A DNA stretch of 64,000 nt from Muriiphilus sp048268845 (GTDB taxonomy: Bacteria > Pseudomonadota > Alphaproteobacteria > Rhodobacterales > Rhodobacteraceae). The notes beneath the pieces are model-generated. The model made no database searches. It was not told the origin of the DNA and saw only the letters and a list, made by a program, of their open reading frames with translations. The first letter of the stretch is position 1. Each line of letters begins with the position of its first letter. The position numbers and the translations under genes were made by a program. Below, in pieces: positions 8,050 through 13,813 of this stretch. The stretch covers positions 1 to 64,000 of the forward strand of contig JBLWUQ010000007.1 of NCBI GenBank assembly GCA_048268845.1, given 5' to 3'.

Positions 8050-8065
8050 ATTCGAATTTCAGAAT
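8050..8065. promoter_or_regulatory. SoxR/SqrR-type operator upstream of soxYZ
   Basis: ATTC (8050-8053), 8 nt, GAAT (8062-8065): a perfect match to the ATTC-N8-GAAT palindrome bound by BigR/SqrR/SoxR repressors. It lies 130 bp before the soxY ATG and just upstream of a possible TTGTCA -35 box at 8072-8077. Confidence 0.75.
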
Positions 8066-8152
8066 TTGTTGTTGTCAAAATGCCGTGCATCGCCAAGACT
8101 CGTGGCCACGAACAGGAGTAGGATTGCGATATGCGGGCCTGATCCGCGACGA

Positions 8153-8179
8153 CAACAGGACCAACAGGACCAACAGGAC
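8153..8179 (+). repeat. Three 9-bp tandem repeats in the soxY leader
   Basis: CAACAGGAC occurs three times head to tail (8153-8161, 8162-8170, 8171-8179), followed by a partial copy that merges with the soxY Shine-Dalgarno GGGAG. Each copy contains AGGA, so copies resemble ribosome-site decoys or standby sites. The repeats lie in the leader between the operator and the soxY start. Confidence 0.9.
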
Positions 8180-8194
8180 CAACGGGAGACCGAA

Positions 8195-8611
8195 ATGAAA
8201 CTCACTCGACGCGACGCGCTGGCCCTGGGGCTTGGTGCCACCGTGGTGGCGATGCTGCCGATGAGGGCGAGTGCCGCGGCAGAAGAAAAGATCGCCGAAT
8301 TCACCGGCGGTGCGGCGATCGGCACCGGCGACATCAAGATCGACCTGGCCGAGATCGCCGAGAACGGCGCCACCGTGCCGATCGGCGTGTCCGCGCCGGG
8401 TGCCGAGGCGATCGTGATCATCGCCCCCGACAACCCAGCGCCATCGGTCGTGACCTTCACCTTCGGCCCGGCGGCCGGATCGCAGACCGTCGCGACCCGT
8501 ATTCGGCTCGCGCGCACCCAGGATGTGCTGGCGATCGCGCGCATGGCGGATGGCAGCTTCATCCAGGCCAGCGCCAACGTGAAAGTCACCATCGGCGGCT
8601 GCGGCGGCTGA
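8195..8611 (+). CDS. soxY: SoxY: sulfur-carrier subunit of SoxYZ
   Basis: 138 residues. The N-terminus TRRDALALGLGA is a twin-arginine signal, so SoxYZ would be exported folded. The C-terminus ends in GGCGG, the flexible arm whose Cys136 holds the sulfur intermediate. The length matches SoxY. GGGAG precedes ATG 8195; a longer in-frame reading through the 9-bp repeats (from 8003) is not credible because it would bury the Tat signal. soxZ follows after 27 bp. In this cluster SoxYZ has no SoxAX, SoxB or SoxCD partners nearby. Confidence 0.96.
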   Translation: MKLTRRDALALGLGATVVAMLPMRASAAAEEKIAEFTGGAAIGTGDIKIDLAEIAENGATVPIGVSAPGAEAIVIIAPDNPAPSVVTFTFGPAAGSQTVATRIRLARTQDVLAIARMADGSFIQASANVKVTIGGCGG

Positions 8612-8638
8612 GCGGCAACAGGACAAGGAGAACAGACA

Positions 8639-8968
8639 ATGGCAACCGGTGTGAAACCCCGCATCAAGGCCCCGAGCTCCGCCAAACCCGGTGAAGTGGT
8701 GACGGTCAAGACGCTGATCAGTCACCCGATGGAATCGGGCCTGCGCAAGGACGCCGACGGCAACACCATCCCGCGCTCGATCATCAACCGCTTCGTCTGC
8801 ACGCTGAACGGCGAGACCGTGGTCGACGCCGAGATGGCGCCGGCGATCTCGGCCAACCCGTATTTCGAGTTCGAGGCCCGGGTCGATGCGTCCGGCGAGT
8901 TCGCGTTCACCTGGTATGACGACGACGGGTCGGTCTACGAGGCGACCAGCCCGATCACCGTGGGATGA
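8639..8968 (+). CDS. soxZ: SoxZ: subunit of the SoxYZ sulfur carrier
   Basis: 109-residue immunoglobulin-like protein. KPRIKAPSSAKPGEVVTVKTL, ISHPMESGLRKD and TWYDDDGSVYEATSPITV are diagnostic of SoxZ. It has no signal peptide, as expected, because it is carried out with Tat-exported SoxY. AAGGAG stands about 8 nt before the ATG. In complete clusters soxA and soxB follow; here 206 bp without a gene separate it from soxE. Confidence 0.96.
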   Translation: MATGVKPRIKAPSSAKPGEVVTVKTLISHPMESGLRKDADGNTIPRSIINRFVCTLNGETVVDAEMAPAISANPYFEFEARVDASGEFAFTWYDDDGSVYEATSPITVG

Positions 8969-9174
8969 TCCCGGCGGGCCGGAGTCCCGCGCCGGTTGTA
9001 GGGGCGGGCACAGGGACGCGCGGCGCAGGGCAGGCGGGCGATGCTGGCAATGATGCAGGTGCAGCAATAATCTTGCGTTTGCAGCATTAGAACCGTTCCT
9101 AACACGACAAATTCTGAAACCAATACGTATGAATATTATTGTCGGAACCTTTGCAGTCGGGTAGCCTTGGGGGC

Positions 9175-9885
9175 ATGACAAGAACAGGACTTGCCACATT
9201 TGCAGCCGTATTCGTCTGGCTGTCATCGCCGAGCATCGCGCAAAGCGGCTTTGGCGACCCCGAAGAGGGTGCGAAGGTTTTTCGCAAGTGTTTCTCGTGC
9301 CACATGGTGGGCGAGGGCGCTTTCAACCGGGTCGGGCCGCATCTGAACGGCATCTTTGGACGCCGTGCCGCTGCGGTCGAGGGGTTCAAGCGCTATTCGG
9401 ACGGGCTCAAGCGGATGGGGGCGGACGGGCTGGTCTGGGATTTCGACAAGCTTGGCGCCTATATCGAGAACCCCAAGGCCTTCGCCTCGGACACGCGGAT
9501 GGACTTCGCCGGGATCAAGGACGCCGACGAGCGCGCCGATGTCCTGGCCTTCCTGCGGCTCTATTCCGCGAGCCCTGCCAACATCCCCGAAGCCGCGCCG
9601 ACCGCGATGCCGCGCGAGGTCGAGCTGAGCGACGAGATTCTCGCCATGCAGGGCGATCCGGATTATGGTGAATACCTGTCGGGCGAGTGCACCACCTGCC
9701 ATCAGGTCGACGGCGACGATCAGGGCATCCCCGCGATCATCGGCTGGCCCGAGGAGGATTTCGTTGTCGCCATGCACGCCTACAAGGAAAAAGTCCGACC
9801 GCACCCCGTCATGCAGATGATGGCGGGGCGATTGTCGAACGACGAGATCGCGGCCCTGGCCGCGTATTACAAGGGCCTCGAGTGA
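9175..9885 (+). CDS. soxE: SoxE: diheme cytochrome c subunit of sulfide dehydrogenase
   Basis: 236 residues with a Sec signal (cleaved near residue 23) and two heme c sites, CFSCH (39-43) and CTTCH (172-176). The first half looks like a class I cytochrome c550 (VGPHLNGIFGRRAA) with Met in DTRMDF; the second half is a c553-like module (PHPVMQMMAGRLSNDE). Next to soxF, such a protein is the cytochrome subunit of flavocytochrome c sulfide dehydrogenase and passes electrons to the respiratory chain. ATG 9175 with GGGGG 1-5 nt upstream is preferred; a TTG at 9139 is in frame. soxF starts 37 bp downstream. Confidence 0.88.
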   Translation: MTRTGLATFAAVFVWLSSPSIAQSGFGDPEEGAKVFRKCFSCHMVGEGAFNRVGPHLNGIFGRRAAAVEGFKRYSDGLKRMGADGLVWDFDKLGAYIENPKAFASDTRMDFAGIKDADERADVLAFLRLYSASPANIPEAAPTAMPREVELSDEILAMQGDPDYGEYLSGECTTCHQVDGDDQGIPAIIGWPEEDFVVAMHAYKEKVRPHPVMQMMAGRLSNDEIAALAAYYKGLE

Positions 9886-9922
9886 GGCGATGCCCGGTCA
9901 ACAATAACGGGAGGAGAAGACC

Positions 9923-11197
9923 ATGAAGCTGAACAGACGCCATTTCATCGCCGCCTCGGCGGGGGTTGCCGCGACGGCGCTTGCAGCACCGCATGTCCAT
10001 GCCGCCAGCCACGGCGGCAGGCCCAAGGTCGTGGTGATCGGCGGCGGTGCGGGCGGCGCCACGGCGGCGCGCTATATCGCCAAGGATTCGGATGGCGCGA
10101 TCGACGTCACCCTGGTCGAGCCGTCGCGCACCTATTACACCTGCTTTTTCTCGAACCTCTATATCGGCGGCTTCCGCACCATCGAGAGCCTGGCGCACAG
10201 CTACGGCACGCTGGCCTCCGACTATGGCATCAACGTGATCCACGATTATGCCGTCGGGGTGGACCGCGATGCCAAGACCGTATCTCTGGCGACCGGCGTG
10301 ACGCTGCCCTATGACCGGCTGATCCTCAGCCCCGGCATCGACTTCGTCGACGGCGCGGTGCCCGGCTGGGACGTGACCCAGCAGAACAAGATGCCGCATG
10401 CCTACAAGGCCGGATCGCAGACCGAACTGCTCAAGGCGCAGATCGAGGCGATGCCCGAGGGCGGCGTCTTTGCGATGATCGCGCCGCCGAACCCCTACCG
10501 CTGCCCGCCGGGGCCCTATGAGCGGGTGTCGATGGTGGCGCACCTGTTGCGCGACATCAACCCGACCGCGAAGATCCTGATCGTCGACCCGAAGGAGTCG
10601 TTTTCCAAGCAGGGCCTGTTCGAGGAGGGCTGGAACAACAACTACACCGGCATGGTCGAGCGGATCGGGCCGGATTTCGGCGGTGACAAGGTGTCGGTCA
10701 ACGCCGACGAGATGACGGTGGATATCGACGGCACGATCGAGAAGGTCGATGTCTGCAACGTCATTCCGGCGATGAAGGCGGGGATCATCTGCGAGGCCGC
10801 CGGCATCAACGACGGCAACTGGGCGCCGGTGTCGCCGCATACGATGCAAAGCCGCGCGGACGAGAACATCTACGTTCTCGGCGACTCGGCGGCGCAGGGC
10901 GACATGCCGAAATCGGGCTTCTCGGCCAACAGCCAGGCCAAGGTCGCGGCCTTGTCGGTGCGCGCGGCGCTGACCGACGCCAAGATGTTCCCGGCCAAGT
11001 ACTCGAACACCTGCTGGTCGCTGATCGACACCGACAACGGCGTCAAGGTCGGCGCGTCCTACGAGGCGACCGACGAGAAGATCGCCAGTGTCGAGAGCTT
11101 CATCAGCCAGCCCGGCGAGGATGCGGCGCTGCGCAAGCAGACCTACGAGGAAAGCATCGGCTGGTATGAAGGGATCTCGGCCGACATCTTCGGCTGA
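9923..11197 (+). CDS. soxF: SoxF/FccB: flavoprotein subunit of flavocytochrome c sulfide dehydrogenase
   Basis: 424 residues. A twin-arginine signal (NRRHFIAASAG) precedes an FAD-binding Rossmann motif (VVIGGGAGGATAARYI). Cys74 in TYYTCFFSN corresponds to the cysteine that binds FAD covalently in Allochromatium FccB, and Cys194 (YRCPPGPYER) and Cys364 (SNTCWSL) to its redox-active disulfide at the si side of the flavin. The protein oxidises sulfide to sulfur/polysulfide in the periplasm and gives electrons to SoxE. GGGAGGAG precedes the ATG. A strong terminator follows. Confidence 0.95.
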   Translation: MKLNRRHFIAASAGVAATALAAPHVHAASHGGRPKVVVIGGGAGGATAARYIAKDSDGAIDVTLVEPSRTYYTCFFSNLYIGGFRTIESLAHSYGTLASDYGINVIHDYAVGVDRDAKTVSLATGVTLPYDRLILSPGIDFVDGAVPGWDVTQQNKMPHAYKAGSQTELLKAQIEAMPEGGVFAMIAPPNPYRCPPGPYERVSMVAHLLRDINPTAKILIVDPKESFSKQGLFEEGWNNNYTGMVERIGPDFGGDKVSVNADEMTVDIDGTIEKVDVCNVIPAMKAGIICEAAGINDGNWAPVSPHTMQSRADENIYVLGDSAAQGDMPKSGFSANSQAKVAALSVRAALTDAKMFPAKYSNTCWSLIDTDNGVKVGASYEATDEKIASVESFISQPGEDAALRKQTYEESIGWYEGISADIFG

Positions 11198-11218
11198 GCT
11201 GCCTTGTAAATCCCGATC

Positions 11219-11248
11219 ATGGCAGGGCCCGCGTGGCCCTGCCATTTT
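11219..11248 (+). terminator. Rho-independent terminator after soxF
   Basis: An 11-bp perfect stem (11219-11229 with 11235-11245) with a 5-nt loop CGCGT, followed by TTTCC. It separates the soxYZEF unit from the following YeeE genes, which have their own operator. Confidence 0.85.
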
Positions 11249-11314
11249 CCTTGCACTCTGGACAAGCTGGGAGCGCGCATGGCTTCGCCCGTCCTGTCCC
11301 TGTCTTCACAACAA

Positions 11315-11330
11315 ATTCAATTATCTGAAT
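11315..11330. promoter_or_regulatory. SoxR/SqrR-type operator upstream of the YeeE pair
   Basis: ATTC (11315-11318), 8 nt, GAAT (11327-11330): a second perfect ATTC-N8-GAAT palindrome, 80 bp before the start at 11410. The spacer contains TTATCT (11321-11326), which could be a -10 box, so a bound repressor would block RNA polymerase. Confidence 0.75.
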
Positions 11331-11409
11331 AGTCGCTTGCAATCCCGACGCCGCGCTTGCTACCCTTCTCGAAGCGAACAGACACTGCTTGAGTGAGGCA
11401 AGAATTCAG

Positions 11410-11844
11410 ATGATTGAAACGACGTTCACCCCCGTGGACGCCGCCATTGGCGGCAGTCTGATCGGGTTGGCCACGGTGCTGTTGATGGCGCTGCGTGGCA
11501 ATGTATTCGGGGCAACCGGGATTCTCGCGGGCGTGCTTTCGCCATCGTCGTCGGGCGATTGGGCCTGGCGGGCGGTGCTTTTGGCCGGGATGGTCTCGGG
11601 GCCGGTTCTGGTCTTTGCCGTGACCGGGCAGATGCCGGCGATCGAAGTTCCGGTTTCGACCTGGATGCTGGTGGTCGGCGGGCTGATCGTCGGGGTCGGC
11701 GTGACCTATGGATCGGGCTGCACCTCGGGCCACGGGATCTGCGGCATGGCGCGACTGTCGCGGCGCTCAATCGTGGCGACGGCGGTGTTCATGGCAACCA
11801 CCGCGGGCACGGTCTACGTGATCCGCCACGTTCTGGGGGGCTGA
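11410..11844 (+). CDS. Half-size YeeE/YedE-type sulfur transport protein (first of pair)
   Basis: 144-residue membrane protein with about four helices. GVTYGSGCTSGHGICGMARLSRRS holds the Cys-bearing signature of the first half of YeeE-type transporters. Paired half-size proteins of this sort occur in BigR operons (and as PmpA/PmpB). ATG 11410 is taken as start; a TTG at 11389 is in frame. The next gene begins 3 nt after the stop, so the two are surely co-translated and probably form a heteromer moving a sulfane-sulfur compound. Substrate and direction are unknown. Confidence 0.83.
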   Translation: MIETTFTPVDAAIGGSLIGLATVLLMALRGNVFGATGILAGVLSPSSSGDWAWRAVLLAGMVSGPVLVFAVTGQMPAIEVPVSTWMLVVGGLIVGVGVTYGSGCTSGHGICGMARLSRRSIVATAVFMATTAGTVYVIRHVLGG

Positions 11845-11847
11845 GAC

Positions 11848-12288
11848 ATGCAACTCGCCTTCATCTATCTCGCCGGGCTTATGTTCGGCATCGGCATCGC
11901 GATCAGCGGCATGATGAACCCGGCCAAGGTTCTGAATTTCTTCGACGTCGCCGGCATCTGGGACCCGAGCCTTCTGATCGTCATGGTCACGGCGCTGGCG
12001 GTGACGGCGGTCGGCTACCGGCTGGTGATGCGCCGCGCCCGGCCGATCTTCGAGCCGCGCTTTCAGGTGCCCACCAGCCGCACCATCGACGCGAAACTGA
12101 TCGGCGGCTCGGCGCTGTTCGGCGTCGGCTGGGGCATGTCCGGCTTCTGCCCCGGCGCCTCGCTGCCGGCGCTGGGAACCGGAAACCCTGCGGTTCTGAT
12201 CTTCACCGCGGCGCTGGTCGCCGGAATGTTCCTGGCGCGCGTGGCGATGCGCCGGTCGCTTCTGGCGCGGGTGTTCGCGGTGGCATGA
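11848..12288 (+). CDS. Half-size YeeE/YedE-type sulfur transport protein (second of pair)
   Basis: 146 residues, about four membrane helices. The start FIYLAGLMFGIGIAISGMMN and the motif GWGMSGFCPGASLPALGTGN, with its conserved cysteine, are typical of the second half (DUF6691/PmpB-like) of the split YeeE transporters. It is inseparable from the preceding gene (3-nt gap). Along with the SoxT-like protein this makes two YeeE-type systems in one 8-kb island, perhaps for two different sulfur species. Confidence 0.83.
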   Translation: MQLAFIYLAGLMFGIGIAISGMMNPAKVLNFFDVAGIWDPSLLIVMVTALAVTAVGYRLVMRRARPIFEPRFQVPTSRTIDAKLIGGSALFGVGWGMSGFCPGASLPALGTGNPAVLIFTAALVAGMFLARVAMRRSLLARVFAVA

Positions 12289-12307
12289 GGGGCGTTCGTT
12301 CATTCAA

Positions 12308-12323
12308 ATTCAAAAAAATGAAT
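12308..12323. promoter_or_regulatory. SoxR/SqrR-type operator upstream of the persulfide dioxygenase
   Basis: ATTC (12308-12311), 8 nt (AAAAAAAT), GAAT (12320-12323): the third perfect ATTC-N8-GAAT palindrome. A weak sigma70-like pair follows: TTTACC (12332-12337), 17 nt, TAGATT (12355-12360), leaving a leader of about 90 nt to the gene at 12456. Confidence 0.75.
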
Positions 12324-12455
12324 GTGAAGCCTTTACCTGACCCCTTGGCGATCCTAGATTGGAGTGAACCACCCGGAGACCTGCGGCTCCGGGGCAAACT
12401 CACCTCGCGGCACGACCGCGACGGGCACGGACCGATGCGAGCCCACCAGTAACGG

Positions 12456-13364
12456 ATGCGAAACATGGATGATCAAGCGATGACCTACCCCGTCGATACC
12501 AATGTGAAGCCCGAGGTCGAAGCCTTCTTCGACCCTGAAACCAACACCATCTCCTATGTCGTGAAAGACCCCGCCAGCAACGCCTGCGCGGTGATCGACA
12601 GCGTGATGGACATCGATTACGCCGCCGGCCGGATCACCCACGAAAACGCCGACGCGATCATTGCCTATATCGAGGCCAACGGCCTCAAGCTGGAATGGCT
12701 GATCGAAACCCATGTCCACGCCGACCACCTGTCGGCCGCGCCCTATATTCAGAGCAAGCTGGGCGGCAAGATCGGCATCGGCGAGAACATCACCGTGGTG
12801 CAGGACACTTTCGGCAAGGTCTTCAACGAAGGCACCGAGTTCCAGCGTGACGGCAGCCAGTTCGACCGGCTGTTCAAGGATGGCGACACCTACAGGATCG
12901 GCAACATGGACGTGGTCGCGCTGCACACGCCGGGCCATACGCCGGCCTGCATGACCCATGTCGTCGGCGATGCCGCGTTTGTCGGTGACACGCTGTTCAT
13001 GCCCGATGGCGGCTCGGCGCGGGCCGATTTCCCCGGCGGCGATGCTGGCACGCTCTACGACTCGATCCAGAAGGTGCTGGCGCTGCCCGACGAGACGCGG
13101 CTGTTCATGTGCCACGACTACGGCCCGAACGGGCGCGACATCCAGTGGGAAACCACCGTGCGCGACGAGAAGGAACACAACATCCATGTCGGCGGCGGCA
13201 AGACCCGCGAGGATTTCGTCAAGTTCCGCACCGAGCGCGACGCCAGCCTCGCGATGCCGCGCTTGATCATCCCTTCGCTTCAGGTAAACATGCGCGCCGG
13301 TGAAATGCCGCCTGCGGACGAGGACGGCAAGACCTTCCTCAAGGTGCCGGTCAACACGCTGTGA
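12456..13364 (+). CDS. Persulfide dioxygenase (ETHE1/Blh-like metallo-beta-lactamase fold)
   Basis: 302 residues. HVHADH (86-91), HTPGHT (157-162) and Asp178 in FVGDTLF are the metal ligands of the MBL fold; the single-iron ETHE1-type persulfide dioxygenases use this set. They oxidise glutathione persulfide to sulfite. TRLFMCHDYGP and the adjacent NGRD match the Blh group found in BigR operons. Other in-frame ATGs are at 12465 and 12480; none has a strong ribosome site. The next gene overlaps or follows at once. In Xylella and Agrobacterium Blh a DUF442 domain is fused to this enzyme; here it is a separate gene. Confidence 0.92.
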   Translation: MRNMDDQAMTYPVDTNVKPEVEAFFDPETNTISYVVKDPASNACAVIDSVMDIDYAAGRITHENADAIIAYIEANGLKLEWLIETHVHADHLSAAPYIQSKLGGKIGIGENITVVQDTFGKVFNEGTEFQRDGSQFDRLFKDGDTYRIGNMDVVALHTPGHTPACMTHVVGDAAFVGDTLFMPDGGSARADFPGGDAGTLYDSIQKVLALPDETRLFMCHDYGPNGRDIQWETTVRDEKEHNIHVGGGKTREDFVKFRTERDASLAMPRLIIPSLQVNMRAGEMPPADEDGKTFLKVPVNTL

Positions 13365-13378
13365 AGGATGCCTCGGTC

Positions 13379-13720
13379 ATGGACTGGAAGGATCTCGACG
13401 ATCAGGTGACGGTCGCCTGGCAGATCGCGCCTGAGGACGTCCCGAAGATCGCCGCCGCCGGCTACAAATGCGTGATGTGCAACCGCCCCGACGGCGAGGA
13501 AGCCGGCCAGCCCGACTGGGACGAGATCGCCGACGCCTGCCGCGCCCACGGGATCGAGCCGCGCTATGTGCCGCAAGCCGACCGCAACCCGACGGAATAC
13601 GCGATCAACGGGTTCGCCAAGGCGATGCGCGAGACGCCGGGAAAGGTCTTTGCCTTCTGCCGCACCGGCACCCGCTGCGAGATCCTGTTCGATGCCGTCA
13701 AGGCGCGCGGGCTGGTCTGA
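13379..13720 (+). CDS. DUF442/TIGR01244 family sulfurtransferase or phosphatase-like protein
   Basis: 113 residues. The active-site loop CRTGTRC (94-100) has the C-x5-R form of cysteine-dependent phosphatases and rhodanese-like sulfurtransferases; VMCNRPDGEE (33-42) is the other family signature. This is the domain fused to the dioxygenase in Blh proteins, where it probably delivers or produces persulfide. ATG 13379 has AAGGA about 10 nt upstream; a GTG at 13361 overlaps the previous stop (GTGA) and is an alternative. Co-transcription with the dioxygenase is near certain. Confidence 0.9.
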   Translation: MDWKDLDDQVTVAWQIAPEDVPKIAAAGYKCVMCNRPDGEEAGQPDWDEIADACRAHGIEPRYVPQADRNPTEYAINGFAKAMRETPGKVFAFCRTGTRCEILFDAVKARGLV

Positions 13721-13748
13721 ACCGGGCCGCATGGCGCGTCATCCGTGA

Positions 13749-13776
13749 CTCCCCGGCGCATCGCCGCGCCGGGGAG
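13749..13776 (+). terminator. Stem-loop after the dioxygenase-DUF442 pair
   Basis: An 11-bp GC-rich perfect stem (13749-13759 with 13766-13776) and 6-nt loop, 28 nt after the stop. No T-run follows, so termination may be partial or rho-aided, letting some transcript continue into the SulP gene. Confidence 0.55.
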
Positions 13777-13787
13777 CACCCCTCTAC

Positions 13788-13803
13788 ATTCGAAAATCTG
13801 CAA
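13788..13803. promoter_or_regulatory. Degenerate SoxR-type site before the SulP gene
   Basis: ATTC (13788-13791), 8 nt, GCAA (13800-13803) matches ATTC-N8-GAAT at 6 of 8 positions, immediately after a terminator-like hairpin and 11 nt before the SulP start. It would be a weak operator at best. Confidence 0.25.
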
Positions 13804-13813
13804 GGTCGCTGCA

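Noticed and set aside
8003..8194. In-frame upstream extension of soxY through the 9-bp repeats
   Set aside because: It would place 64 residues including QQD repeats before the twin-arginine signal; ATG 8195 with GGGAG fits the family start.
9111..9134. ATTC and GAAT upstream of soxE as a fourth SoxR operator
   Set aside because: The spacing is 16 nt, not 8, and no half-site sits at the right distance on either side.
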